From assembly GCF_009753715.1 (NCBI RefSeq), contig NZ_WQMS01000020.1, positions 1 to 64,000 of the forward strand: a DNA stretch of 64,000 nucleotides, given 5' to 3'. A program made the translations under genes and the position numbers. The notes under the pieces are model-generated. The model made no database searches, was not told the DNA's origin, and was given only the letters and a program-made list of their open reading frames with translations. The stretch is from Sphingomonas horti (lineage in GTDB: Bacteria; Pseudomonadota; Alphaproteobacteria; Sphingomonadales; Sphingomonadaceae). Shown one piece after another: positions 26,024-37,209 of this stretch; positions within the stretch are counted from its first letter, which is position 1; each line of letters opens with the position of its first letter.

Positions 26024-26421
26024 AGCTGCCGCCTTATGCCGAGCTGCTGGGGCTGAGCGTCGCTGGCGAGGAGCACGGCGCGCCGTTGCTGCTGATGCCG
26101 TTTTCGGTCGGCGTGATGGGCCGGCCCGGCTTCCTGCACGGCGGCGCGATCGGCGGGCTGCTGGAGATGGCGGCGTTCACCGCGCTCTATGCCCGCTTCC
26201 CGGACGCGGAGCGGCCGCGGATCAAGCCGATCACCGTCACCGTCGACTATATGCGCGGCGGTCGCGAGGCGGAAACGTTCGCGGTCGGCACGATCGCCCG
26301 GCTCGGCACGAGGGTCGCGAACCTCGAGGCAATCGCGTGGCAGGACGACCGCGCCAAGCCGATCGCGGTCGCGCGGATGAACGTGTTGCTGGCGCGATCG
26401 GAGCCGTCATCCCGGGCTTGA
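26020..26421 (+). CDS. PaaI-like hot-dog thioesterase, second of the pair; 3' end lies in a repeat
   Basis: A 133-residue hot-dog protein with the canonical motif F-L-H-G-G-A-I-G-G-L-L-E-M-A-A near 44-58 and I-T-V-T-V-D-Y-M-R-G near 75. It is translationally coupled to the first thioesterase (ATGA overlap). The final codons and TGA (residues P-S-S-R-A, then stop at 26419-26421) lie inside the left arm of a family B palindrome that starts at 26406. The natural end of the hot-dog domain is close to this point, so the repeat has probably replaced the original stop without harming the fold. Confidence 0.85.
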   Translation: MKLPPYAELLGLSVAGEEHGAPLLLMPFSVGVMGRPGFLHGGAIGGLLEMAAFTALYARFPDAERPRIKPITVTVDYMRGGREAETFAVGTIARLGTRVANLEAIAWQDDRAKPIAVARMNVLLARSEPSSRA

Positions 26422-26477
26422 CCCGGGACCCACCTGTCTTGCTCAGAAGGTAGGCCCCGGCTCAAGGCCGGGGTGAC
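26406..26477. repeat. Palindromic repeat family B, copy 2 (overlaps a coding end)
   Basis: The left arm starts GTCATCCCGGGCTTGACCC and the right arm ends GGCTCAAGGCCGGGGTGAC. The arms are swapped relative to copy 1, meaning it sits in the opposite orientation. Its first 16 bases are coding sequence of the thioesterase gene, and its right end lies 3 bp before the stop of the convergent SDR gene. Confidence 0.8.
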
Positions 26478-26480
26478 GGT

Positions 26481-27269
26481 TCATGCATCGATGCTCACCC
26501 CCACCTTTGCGCTCACCAGACCGCCGTCCACCGTCAGCGTCTCGCCGACGACATAGTCGCCGGAACGAGCGGCCAGATACAGCGCCGCCGCGGCCATGTC
26601 CTCGGGAATGCCGATCCGCTTCGACGGGATCGCCTTCGCCACCTCGTCGCCATGGTCGCGCGCGGCACGGTTCATCTGGCTCGGGAAGGCGCCGGGCGCC
26701 AGCGAGGTGACGACGATATTGTCCTCGATCAGCCGCGCGGCCATGCGCTTGGTGAGATAGATCAGCCCCGCCTTGGACGCGTGATAGCTGTAGGTCTCCC
26801 ACGGGTTCAGCCGCTGGCCGTCGATCGAGGTGATGTTGATCACCTTGGCCGGGCTGCCGCTCGCCGCCCCCGCTTTCAGCAGCCCGTGCAGCGCCTGGGT
26901 CAGGAAGAAGGGCGACTTCAGGTTCAGGTCCATGACCTTGTCCCAGCCTTTTTCCGGGAATTGCTCGAACGGTTCCCCCCAGGCGGTGCCGGCATTGTTG
27001 ACCAGGATGTCGAGCCGCTGCTCGTGCTCGGCCAGCTGACCGGCAAGCGCGCGGCACCCGGCGACGGTCGACACGTCCTGCGGCAGCGCGATGCAGTTGG
27101 GCCCCAGCGCTTCGGCGGTCGCGAAACAGTCCTCTGCGTGCCGCGCGGAAATATACACCGTCGCACCCTGCGCGATGAACCCCTCGGCGATCCAGCGGCC
27201 GATGTTGCGCGAGCCGCCGGTGACGAGCGCTACGCGGCCGTCCAGCCGAAAGAACGACGCGATGTCCAT
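26481..27269 (-). CDS. Short-chain dehydrogenase/reductase (SDR)
   Basis: A 262-residue classical SDR. The nucleotide motif is T-G-G-S-R-N-I-G near 18, N-N-A-G is near 91, the catalytic Ser is in N-I-T-S-I-D-G, and the Tyr-Lys pair is in Y-S-Y-H-A-S-K near 163. It ends V-D-G-G-L-V-S-A. G-G-S-R-N-I-G replaces the usual T-G-x-x-x-G-I-G. The start is supported by GGAGAAGGCAC before the ATG. It is divergent from the next SDR gene across 147 bp. Substrate unknown; it probably acts on a hydroxy- or keto-acyl intermediate of the surrounding pathway. Confidence 0.87.
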   Translation of the reverse strand: MDIASFFRLDGRVALVTGGSRNIGRWIAEGFIAQGATVYISARHAEDCFATAEALGPNCIALPQDVSTVAGCRALAGQLAEHEQRLDILVNNAGTAWGEPFEQFPEKGWDKVMDLNLKSPFFLTQALHGLLKAGAASGSPAKVINITSIDGQRLNPWETYSYHASKAGLIYLTKRMAARLIEDNIVVTSLAPGAFPSQMNRAARDHGDEVAKAIPSKRIGIPEDMAAAALYLAARSGDYVVGETLTVDGGLVSAKVGVSIDA

Positions 27270-27362
27270 GTGCCTTCTCCTTTGCCGATTTGACCGCTGG
27301 TTTCCGCGGATCGGGGCGCCTTCGCAACCCTGGGCGACTTGCGCGGCCCTGCCGTAGCGTCG

Positions 27363-27390
27363 TTGACGCCCCCTTCGGCCCGCCTATGCT
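27363..27390 (+). promoter_or_regulatory. Sigma-70-type promoter candidate of the SDR-GPH operon
   Basis: TTGACG at 27363-27368 and TATGCT at 27385-27390 are separated by 16 bases and lie 27 bp upstream of the ATG at 27417. A strong AAAGGAG ribosome-binding site falls between them and the start. This is the best-looking -35/-10 pair I found in the window. Confidence 0.45.
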
Positions 27391-27416
27391 CCCGGTAAAA
27401 CACAAAGGAGAGGCGG

Positions 27417-28253
27417 ATGCGATTCAGCGGCAAGGTCGCGGTCGTGACGGGAGCGGCGTCGGGCATCGGGCGGGCTACGGCGCTGCGGCTGGCCGAGGAA
27501 GGCGCGACCGTCGTCGCCGGCGATATCGACGAGGCGGGCGGCCGGGAGCTGGCCGAGACCTCCAACGGCCGTATCCGGTTCCGCCGCACCGACGTGACCA
27601 TCGAAGACGATATCGTCGCGCTGATCGCCGAGGCGGCGGAGCTGGGCGGGCCGGACATCCTGTTCAACAATGCCGGCGCCGGCGGGCTGCGCGCCAAGAT
27701 CGACGAGATCGACGCCGCCGGCTGGGACCGGACGATGGACCTGCTGCTGCGCTCCGTTGCGCTCGGCATCCGCCACGCGGCGCCGCTGATGGCGAAGAAG
27801 GGTGGCGGCGCGATCGTCAACACCGCCTCGGTCGCGGCGCTCGCCTCGGGCGCGGCGCCGACCGCCTATTCGGTCGCCAAGGCCGGGGTGCTGCACCTGA
27901 CCAGGCTTGCCGCCGCCGACTTGGCCAAGGACCGGATCCGGGTGAACGCGGTGCTGCCGGGCTTCATCGCGACCAACATCTTTTCGGCGTCGCTGGGGCT
28001 TGAGGGCCAGGCGCGGGATCAGGCGAACGCGCTGATCCAGGGCGTCGGCCAGCAGGCGCAGCCGGTCGCGCGCGCGGGGCGGCCCGAGGACATCGCCGCC
28101 GCCGTCTGCTTCCTCGCCAGCGACGATGCCGGCTTCGTCAACGGCACGCATCTGCTGGTCGACGGCGGGCTGTCGGTGGGCCCGCGCCACAGCTGGGACC
28201 CGAACACGCCCGGCCTGTTCGAAGCGCTCGCCGCGCTGGCACCCGCCGCATGA
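27417..28253 (+). CDS. SDR family oxidoreductase
   Basis: A 278-residue classical SDR with T-G-A-A-S-G-I-G-R at 11-19, D-I near 40, F-N-N-A-G-A-G near 83, the catalytic Ser in N-T-A-S-V-A-A, Tyr-Lys in Y-S-V-A-K near 156-160, and V-D-G-G-L-S near the end, followed by a 25-residue extension. The start has AAAGGAG at a good distance. The next gene's ATG overlaps its stop (ATGA), so it is coupled to the GPH symporter. That pairing suggests it oxidises the imported compound or a first product of it. Confidence 0.88.
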   Translation: MRFSGKVAVVTGAASGIGRATALRLAEEGATVVAGDIDEAGGRELAETSNGRIRFRRTDVTIEDDIVALIAEAAELGGPDILFNNAGAGGLRAKIDEIDAAGWDRTMDLLLRSVALGIRHAAPLMAKKGGGAIVNTASVAALASGAAPTAYSVAKAGVLHLTRLAAADLAKDRIRVNAVLPGFIATNIFSASLGLEGQARDQANALIQGVGQQAQPVARAGRPEDIAAAVCFLASDDAGFVNGTHLLVDGGLSVGPRHSWDPNTPGLFEALAALAPAA

Positions 28254-29671
28254 CCTCCGCCCGCGTTCCGCTCGCGACCAAGCTGTCCTACGGCCTGGGC
28301 GCGGTGGCCTACGGCATCAAGGACAATGGTTTTTCCGTGTTCCTGCTGCTGTTCTACAACCAGGTGGTCGGGCTGCCGGCGGAGCAGGTCGGCTTCGCGA
28401 TCATGCTCGCGCTGTTCGTCGATGCGTTCGTCGATCCGGCGATCGGGTCCCTGAGCGACCGCACCCACACGCGGATCGGGCGGCGGCATCCCTGGCTCTA
28501 CGGCTCGGCGCTGCCGATCGCGCTCAGCTGGGTGCTGCTGTGGAACCCGCCCCAGGCGGGCACGGCGGCGACGCTCGGCTATCTGGTGGTGGTCGCGATC
28601 CTGGTGCGCGCCGCGATCTCGACCAACGAAGTGCCGTCGGCCGCGATGGTGCCGGAACTAACCCGCGACTATCACGAGCGCACCGCCGTCATCCGCTACC
28701 GCTATGTGTTCGGCTGGGCGGGCGGGCTGGCGATGCTGATGCTCGCTTACGGCTATCTGCTGCGGCCGCCGACCGGGCCGACCGCCGGCCCCGGCTATCA
28801 TGATTACGGCGTGGTCGGTGCGGTGGTGATGCTTGTCAGCGTGCTCGCCTCGGCGATCGGCACGCACAAAAGGCTTGCCCATCCGCCCAAGGCGCGGATC
28901 GAGACGATGTCGGTCGGCAAGGAGATCCGGGCGATCCTGTCGACGCTCGCCAACCGGCCCTTCCTGCTGCTGATGGCCGCCGGCATCTTCGCCTATATCA
29001 ACCAGGGCATCGCCTTTGCGATGTCCAATTATATGTTGGGTTTCGTCTGGCTGTTCCGGCCGGTCGATTTCCTGACCTATTCGGTATGCCTGTTCGGCGG
29101 CGTGCTGCTCGCCTTCTTCATCGTCACGCCGACCGCCCGCGCGTTCGGCAAGCGCGGCGGCGCGGCGATCATGACGCTGCTGTCGGTCTTCTTCAACACC
29201 ACGCCCTACTGGCTGCGCCTCGCCCGCGTCTTTCCCGAGCCCGGCGACCCGGTGATGCTGCCGTTGCTGCTGGCGATGGTCAGCCTCGCGACCGGGTTCG
29301 GCGTGTGCGTGATGATGCTGATCGGGTCGATGATCGCGGACGTGGTCGAGGCGTCGGAGGAACGCAGCGGCATGCGCGAGGAGGGGCTGTTCTACGCCGG
29401 CGCGCTGTTCATGCAGAAATGCACCTCGGGCCTTGGCATCTTCGCGTCGGGCATCCTGCTTTCTGTCGCGGGCTTCCCCGCCAAGGCGGTTCCGGGCCAG
29501 GTGCCGATCGACGTGCTCGATCGACTCACCGGCTTCGTTGCCGGGCTGGCAGTGCTGATCGCGCTTGCTTCGTCATGGCTGTTCACGCGCTTTCCGATCA
29601 GCAAGGCCGATCACGAGGCGCGGCTGGCCAAGCTTGCCGTAGCGTCCGCCGAGAGTGGCGGAAATCCGTGA
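28250..29671 (+). CDS. GPH-family (MFS) cation symporter
   Basis: A 473-residue transporter with about 12 hydrophobic segments. The opening L-A-T-K-L-S-Y-G-L-G-A-V-A-Y-G-I-K-D-N is the hallmark of the glycoside-pentoside-hexuronide:cation symporter family, and D-P-A-I-G-S-L-S-D-R-T-H-T-R-I-G-R-R-H-P-W near 62-82 is its cytoplasmic loop. Known members import disaccharides, uronates or related compounds with H+ or Na+. In catabolic clusters of sphingomonads they also sit beside fatty-acid-type genes, where the substrate is undefined. It is coupled to the upstream SDR and lies 65 bp upstream of the acyl-CoA dehydrogenase on the same strand. Confidence 0.9.
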   Translation: MTSARVPLATKLSYGLGAVAYGIKDNGFSVFLLLFYNQVVGLPAEQVGFAIMLALFVDAFVDPAIGSLSDRTHTRIGRRHPWLYGSALPIALSWVLLWNPPQAGTAATLGYLVVVAILVRAAISTNEVPSAAMVPELTRDYHERTAVIRYRYVFGWAGGLAMLMLAYGYLLRPPTGPTAGPGYHDYGVVGAVVMLVSVLASAIGTHKRLAHPPKARIETMSVGKEIRAILSTLANRPFLLLMAAGIFAYINQGIAFAMSNYMLGFVWLFRPVDFLTYSVCLFGGVLLAFFIVTPTARAFGKRGGAAIMTLLSVFFNTTPYWLRLARVFPEPGDPVMLPLLLAMVSLATGFGVCVMMLIGSMIADVVEASEERSGMREEGLFYAGALFMQKCTSGLGIFASGILLSVAGFPAKAVPGQVPIDVLDRLTGFVAGLAVLIALASSWLFTRFPISKADHEARLAKLAVASAESGGNP

Positions 29672-29736
29672 GTTTTTGGGGCTGGAAAGCCCCGCGAAAC
29701 GCGGCCTAGAAGGCTGGAACAGACCCGGAGAGTGCC

Positions 29737-31014
29737 ATGGATTTCGACCTGACCGAACGCCAGACCTATTGGCGGGACCGCGTCCGCGACTTCATCGAAA
29801 CCCATGTCCGGCCGCGCGACGCCGAGTGCAAGGCGCAGCACCGGGAAGGCGATCGCTGGAAAGTGATCCCGGTGATCGAGGAGGAAAAGAAGCGCGCCAA
29901 GGCGGCAGGCATCTGGAACCTGTTCATGCCGCCCGGCTCCGGCCGCCCGCATGTCGACGACAGCTTCGAGTTCGAAGGGCCGGGCCTCACCAACCTCGAA
30001 TATGCGCTGTGCGCCGAGGAAATGGGCCGGATCGGCTGGGCATCCGAGGTGTTCAACTGCTCCGCACCCGACACCGGCAACATGGAGGTGTTCCACCGCT
30101 ACGGCACGCGCGAGCAGAAGGAACAGTGGCTGCGCCCGCTGATGAATGGCGAGATCCGTTCCGCCTTCCTGATGACCGAGCCGGCGGTCGCTTCATCCGA
30201 CGCCACCAATATCGAGACGCGGATCGAGCGCGACGGCGACCATTACGTCCTGAACGGCCGCAAATGGTGGTCGTCCGGCGCCGGCGATCCGCGCTGCAAG
30301 ATCGCGATCGTGATGGGCAAGACCGATTTCGAGGCGCAGCGCCACCAGCAGCAGTCGATGATCCTGATGCCGCTCGACGCGCCCGGCGTCGAGATTCTGC
30401 GCCATCTGCCGGTGTTCGGCTATGACGACGCGCCGCACGGGCATATGGAAATCGAGCTGAAGGACGTGCGGGTCCCGGTCGAGAACATGCTCTTAGGCGA
30501 AGGCCGCGGGTTCGAGATCGCGCAGGGGCGGCTGGGCCCCGGCCGCATCCACCATTGCATGCGCACGATCGGCGTCGCCGAGGAAGCGCTCCGCAAGATG
30601 AGCGAGCGGCTGCTGTCCCGCGTCGCGTTCGGCAAGGCGATCGCCGAGCACAGCGTCTGGGAGCAGCGCGTGGCGGAGGCGCGGATCGACATCGAGATGA
30701 ACCGCCTGCTCTGCCTGAAGGCCGCCGACATGATGGACAAGGCCGGCAACAAGGCCGCGCAGGGCGAGATCGCGATGATCAAGGTCTCGGCGCCGCGCAT
30801 GGCGCTGCGCATCCTCGACGACGCGATCCAGGCGTTCGGCGGCGCCGGCGTGTCCGAGGATCCGGGCCTCGCCAAGATGTACGCCGGCATCCGCACGCTG
30901 CGCCTCGCCGACGGTCCGGACGAGGTCCACAACCGCGCGATCGCACGGCTGGAGTTCGGCAAATATGGCGGCCGGGAAGCGATCGCGGCGGCAAAGGCGA
31001 GGGCGGCTCGCTAA
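29737..31014 (+). CDS. ACAD10/ACAD11-like acyl-CoA dehydrogenase
   Basis: A 425-residue flavoenzyme of the acyl-CoA dehydrogenase fold. The FAD/substrate motif [15 protein letters not shown] near 145-159 and W-W-S-S-G-A-G-D near 178 are present. The segment that carries the catalytic Glu in medium-chain enzymes (Y-E-G-T) here reads [11 protein letters not shown], the signature seen in the ACAD10/ACAD11 group. Those enzymes act with an APH-type kinase on phosphorylated 4-hydroxyacyl-CoAs. Such a kinase gene lies 1.3 kb downstream on the same strand. The function in that pathway is inferred from the pair. Confidence 0.88.
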   Translation: MDFDLTERQTYWRDRVRDFIETHVRPRDAECKAQHREGDRWKVIPVIEEEKKRAKAAGIWNLFMPPGSGRPHVDDSFEFEGPGLTNLEYALCAEEMGRIGWASEVFNCSAPDTGNMEVFHRYGTREQKEQWLRPLMNGEIRSAFLMTEPAVASSDATNIETRIERDGDHYVLNGRKWWSSGAGDPRCKIAIVMGKTDFEAQRHQQQSMILMPLDAPGVEILRHLPVFGYDDAPHGHMEIELKDVRVPVENMLLGEGRGFEIAQGRLGPGRIHHCMRTIGVAEEALRKMSERLLSRVAFGKAIAEHSVWEQRVAEARIDIEMNRLLCLKAADMMDKAGNKAAQGEIAMIKVSAPRMALRILDDAIQAFGGAGVSEDPGLAKMYAGIRTLRLADGPDEVHNRAIARLEFGKYGGREAIAAAKARAAR

Positions 31015-31025
31015 TGCACAGAACT

Positions 31026-31115
31026 CCGTTCGGCCTGAGCTTGTCGAGGGTCTCCCTTCTTCTTGGGACGGAGCAAGGAAGAAAGGGAGGGCTTCGACAA
31101 GCTCAGCCCGAACGG
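31026..31115. repeat. Palindromic repeat family A, copy 3
   Basis: The left arm begins CCGTTCGGCCTGAGCTTGTC and the right arm ends CAAGCTCAGCCCGAACGG. The centre has CTCCCTTCTTCTT and AAGAAAGGGAGG. It fills the gap between the acyl-CoA dehydrogenase and the Zn-ADH, ending six bases before the ADH ribosome-binding site. Confidence 0.85.
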
Positions 31116-31132
31116 TCTTTAGGAGTCAGATC

Positions 31133-32218
31133 TTGAAAGCAGCCATTCTTTCCCAACCCAAGGCGCCGCTCACCATCGAAGAGGTCGTCGTCTCCAAGCC
31201 CGGGCCGCGCGAGGTGCTGATCCGCACCGCCGCGACCGGCGTGTGCCGGTCCGACCTGCACTTCGTCGACGGCGCCTATCCGCACGCGATGCCGTGCATT
31301 CCCGGCCACGAAGCGGCGGGGATCGTCGAGCAGGTCGGGTCCGAAGTGACCACGGTGAAGCCGGGCGACGCGGTGGTGACTTGCCTCAGCGCCTTTTGCG
31401 GCCATTGCGAGTTCTGCGTGACCGGCCGCATGTCGCTGTGCCTAGGCGGCGACACGCGCCGCAAGCCGGGCGAGCCGCCGCGCCTCGCCTTCGCGGACGG
31501 GACGCCCGTCAACCAGATGCTGAACCTGTCGGCCTATGCCGAGCAGATGCTGATCCACGAGCACGCGTGCGTGGCGATCGATCCGGAGATGCCGCTCGAT
31601 CGCGCCTGCGTGATCGGCTGCGCGGTGACGACCGGCGCGGGCGCCGTGTTCAACGCCGCCGACGTGACGCCGGGCGAAACGGTCGCGGTGGTCGGCTGCG
31701 GCGGCGTCGGGCTTGCGGTGGTCAACGCCGCCAAGATCGCCGGCGCCGGTCGGATCATCGCGGTCGATCCGGTGCCGGAGAAGCGCGAGATCGCGAAGAA
31801 GCTGGGCGCGACCGACGCGGTCGACGCGACCTCCGAAACCGCGGTTGCCGAGATCGTCGAGCTCACCAAAGGCGGCGTCGATCACGCGATCGAGGCGGTC
31901 GGTCGCCCGCAGTCGGGCGAGCTGGCGGTCAAGGTGCTGCGCCGCGGCGGGACGGCGACGATCCTCGGCATGATGCCGCTGACGCACCAGACCGGCCTCT
32001 CGGCGCTCGATCTGCTGTCAGGCAAGAAGCTGCAAGGCGCGCTTATGGGCGCCAACCGCTTCCCGGTAGAGATCCCGCGCCTGGTCGATTTCTACATGCG
32101 GGGCATGCTCGACCTCGACACGATCATCGCCGAGCGCGTGCCGCTGAGCGAGATCAACCACGCGTTCGACCAGCTGCGCAAGGGCGACACCACGCGATCG
32201 GTGGTGGTGTTCGAGTGA
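31133..32218 (+). CDS. Zinc-dependent alcohol dehydrogenase (TTG start)
   Basis: A 361-residue MDR-family alcohol dehydrogenase with both zinc sites. The catalytic ligands are in G-V-C-R-S-D near 35 and P-G-H-E-A-A near 60. The structural Cys set is in C-G-H-C-E-F-C-V-T-G-R-M-S-L-C near 90-104. The Rossmann motif is G-C-G-G-V-G near 190. The start is a TTG at 31133, with AGGAG at 31121-31125 and a seven-base spacer. Upstream reading goes into the family A repeat, so longer starts are unlikely. Class III-like proteins of this type oxidise alcohols or S-hydroxymethyl thiols. Here it may oxidise an alcohol feeding the acyl-CoA pathway. Confidence 0.9.
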   Translation: MKAAILSQPKAPLTIEEVVVSKPGPREVLIRTAATGVCRSDLHFVDGAYPHAMPCIPGHEAAGIVEQVGSEVTTVKPGDAVVTCLSAFCGHCEFCVTGRMSLCLGGDTRRKPGEPPRLAFADGTPVNQMLNLSAYAEQMLIHEHACVAIDPEMPLDRACVIGCAVTTGAGAVFNAADVTPGETVAVVGCGGVGLAVVNAAKIAGAGRIIAVDPVPEKREIAKKLGATDAVDATSETAVAEIVELTKGGVDHAIEAVGRPQSGELAVKVLRRGGTATILGMMPLTHQTGLSALDLLSGKKLQGALMGANRFPVEIPRLVDFYMRGMLDLDTIIAERVPLSEINHAFDQLRKGDTTRSVVVFE

Positions 32219-32235
32219 GGCAGGCCGGCCCATCG

Positions 32236-32299
32236 GCGCTTCGGCGAAGGCCGGAGCCGCGCGGAGAGGCGACCAGGGCTCCGGCCTTCGCCGGAGCAC
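32236..32299. repeat. Palindromic repeat family C, copy 1
   Basis: GGCGAAGGCCGGAGC on the left and GCTCCGGCCTTCGCC on the right pair perfectly around a 26-base centre that ends in GACCAGG. A second copy is at 38614. The right end supplies GGAG, which lies six bases before the GTG start of the kinase gene. Confidence 0.8.
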
Positions 32300-32302
32300 G
32301 TC

Positions 32303-33373
32303 GTGGCTGAGTCCTCCGCAACGTCCATGGTCGGCACCATGCCGGTGCCGGACAAGGACCGGCTCGACGAAGCGCGGCTGACGGAGTGGCTGGACGCCAA
32401 CGTCGCGGGCTTCGCGGGCCCGATCGCGCTCAGCCGCTTCAAGGGCGGTCAGTCGAACCCGACCTATCGGATCGACACGCCCGGGCAGAGCTATGTGCTG
32501 CGCCGCCAGCCGTTCGGGCCGCTGCTGCCGTCCGCCCATGCGGTGGACCGCGAATATCGCGTGCAGGCGGCGCTCTACCCGACCGGCTTCCCGGTCGCGC
32601 GGCCTTACGGCCTGTGCACCGACCGCGACGTGATCGGCTCGATGTTCTACGTCATGGGCCTCGCCGACGGCCGGAACCTGTGGGACGGGTCGCTGCCCGG
32701 CTACACGCCCGATCAGCGGCGCGGCGTCTATCATGCGATGATCGACACGCTTGCCGCGCTCCACAATACCGATCACGTGAGCGTAGGCCTCGCCGATTAC
32801 GGCAAGCCCGGCAATTATTTCGAGCGTCAGGTCGCGCGCTGGACCAAGCAGTACAAGGCATCGGAGACGGAGACGATCCCGGAGGTCGACAAGCTGATTG
32901 AGTGGCTGCCGAAGACCGTGCCGCCGCAGGAGAGGGTGTCGATCGTTCACGGCGATTACCGGATCGACAACATGATCTTCCATGCCGAGGAACCGCGCGT
33001 GATCGCCGTGCTGGACTGGGAGCTGTCGACGCTCGGCGATCCGCTTGCCGACTTCTCCTATTTCCTGATGAATTGGGTGACGGAGCCCGAGGGACGGTCG
33101 GGCGTGAAGGGCCTGGACTATGACGCGCTCGGCATTCCTTCGCTCGACCGGGCGGTCGAGCGCTATTGCGCCGCGACCGGCCGCAGCGGCGTGCCCGACC
33201 TGAATTGGTATTTCAGCTACAATCTGTTCCGGCTGACCGGCATCGTGCAGGGCATCAAGAAGCGCATCGTGGACGGCACCGCCGCCTCTGCCCAGGCCGA
33301 AGCGACCGCCGCGCGCGTGCCCGCGCTCGCGAAATCGGCGTGGCATTTCGCGCAACTGGCGGGGGCATCATGA
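32303..33373 (+). CDS. APH-fold phosphotransferase (acyl-CoA kinase type)
   Basis: A 356-residue aminoglycoside-phosphotransferase-fold protein. The nucleotide-binding region is [10 protein letters not shown] near 47, Brenner's loop is V-H-G-D-Y-R-I-D-N near 216-224, and the metal-binding Asp is in V-L-D-W-E-L near 237. This matches the APH domain of human ACAD10/ACAD11 and LvaA of Pseudomonas, which phosphorylate 4-hydroxyacyl-CoA. The best-supported start is the GTG at 32303, because GGAG from the repeat sits six bases upstream. ATGs at 32327 and 32339 lack such a site. Its stop overlaps the ATG of the next SDR gene. Confidence 0.87.
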   Translation: MAESSATSMVGTMPVPDKDRLDEARLTEWLDANVAGFAGPIALSRFKGGQSNPTYRIDTPGQSYVLRRQPFGPLLPSAHAVDREYRVQAALYPTGFPVARPYGLCTDRDVIGSMFYVMGLADGRNLWDGSLPGYTPDQRRGVYHAMIDTLAALHNTDHVSVGLADYGKPGNYFERQVARWTKQYKASETETIPEVDKLIEWLPKTVPPQERVSIVHGDYRIDNMIFHAEEPRVIAVLDWELSTLGDPLADFSYFLMNWVTEPEGRSGVKGLDYDALGIPSLDRAVERYCAATGRSGVPDLNWYFSYNLFRLTGIVQGIKKRIVDGTAASAQAEATAARVPALAKSAWHFAQLAGAS

Positions 33374-34130
33374 GCACACTCTTCGACCTGACCGGCAAAG
33401 TCGCGATCATCACCGGCTCCTCGCGCGGGATCGGCAAGGCGATCGCGGAACGTATGGCGGAGCATGGCGCGAAGGTTGTCGTCTCCAGCCGCAAGCAGGA
33501 CGCGTGCGACGCGGTCGCGGCGGAGATCAACGCGCGCTGGCCCGGCCACGCGATCGCGGTCGCCGCCAACATCTCCGACAAAGCCGGGCTGCAGCATCTG
33601 GTCGACGAGACGCGGCGCGCGTTCGGGCGGATCGACATCCTCGTCTGCAACGCCGCCTCCAATCCCTATTACGGGCCGATGGACGGGATCGCCGACGAGC
33701 AGTTCCAGAAAATCCTGACCAACAACATCGTCGCCAATCACTGGCTGATCGCGATGGTCGCGCCGGAAATGCGCGAACGCCGCGACGGCGCGATCGTCAT
33801 CATCTCCTCGATCGGTGGACTGCGAGGCACGGCGGTGCTGGGCGCCTATGGCATTTCCAAGGCCGCCGACATGCAGCTCGCCCGCAACCTCGCGCACGAA
33901 TTCGGGCCCGACAATGTCCGCGTCAACTGCATCGCGCCGGGCCTGATCAAGACCGATTTCGCCCGCGCGCTGTGGGAAAATCCGGAGACGCTGAAGCGAT
34001 CGACCCAGGGCGCGCCGCTCAGGCGGATCGGCGAGCCGGACGAGATCGCGGGCGCCGCCGTGTTCCTCGCCTCGCCCGCCGCGGCGTTCATGACCGGGCA
34101 GACGATCGTGATCGATGGAGGGCAGACGAT

Positions 34131-34134
<4 letters not shown>
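33370..34134 (+). CDS. SDR family oxidoreductase
   Basis: A 254-residue SDR with T-G-S-S-R-G-I-G-K at 15-23, an unusual N-A-A-S-N (instead of N-N-A-G) near 95, the catalytic Ser in I-S-S-I-G-G, and Tyr-Lys in Y-G-I-S-K near 160. The C-terminus is V-I-D-G-G-Q-T-I. The sequence resembles DHRS4-like or 3-hydroxyacyl dehydrogenases found beside APH and ACAD genes. Its ATG overlaps the kinase stop, and its own stop overlaps the next gene's ATG, so kinase-SDR-SDR is a tightly coupled unit. Confidence 0.88.
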
Positions 34135-34922
<788 letters not shown>

Positions 34923-34953
34923 GCAAGATATTGTGATGCATCCTCACCCCACC

Positions 34954-35042
34954 CCGTTCGGGCTGAGCCTGTCGAAGCCCTCCCTTCTTGGCCTAGGGTG
35001 AAAAAAGAGAAGAAAGGCCTTCGACAAGCTCAGGCCGAACGG
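34954..35042. repeat. Palindromic repeat family A, copy 4
   Basis: The left arm begins CCGTTCGGGCTGAGCCTGTC and the right arm ends CAAGCTCAGGCCGAACGG. It fills the gap between the second coupled SDR gene and the FadB-like gene. The end of the right arm merges into the GGAG-containing leader of the latter. Confidence 0.85.
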
Positions 35043-35059
35043 AGTTCATGGAGTCCAAA

Positions 35060-37099
<2,040 letters not shown>

Positions 37100-37113
37100 G
37101 CCGGCAATGGCGC

Positions 37114-37195
37114 GTCACCCCGGCCTTGGGCCGGGGCCTACCGTCCTTCTGCCTTGGACGGTAGAGGGTGGGTCCCGGATCAAGTCGGGGATGAC
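37114..37195. repeat. Palindromic repeat family B, copy 3
   Basis: The left arm begins GTCACCCCGGCCTTGGGCCG and the right arm ends GGATCAAGTCGGGGATGAC. It fills the FadB-like to fumC gap. The AAGG directly after its right end is the only candidate ribosome-binding site for fumC. Confidence 0.8.
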
Positions 37196-37209
37196 AAGGT
37201 TTAGTGTTT

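Noticed and set aside
29678-29693. A GGGGCT-GGAA-AGCCCC hairpin between the symporter and the acyl-CoA dehydrogenase gene
   Set aside because: The T-run is on the wrong side for a plus-strand terminator and both genes are co-directional; kept only as a note.
31015-31125. Short frames reading F-G-L-S-L-S and similar words in repeat elements
   Set aside because: They are translations of family A palindromes, which give the same words at each copy, and not genes.
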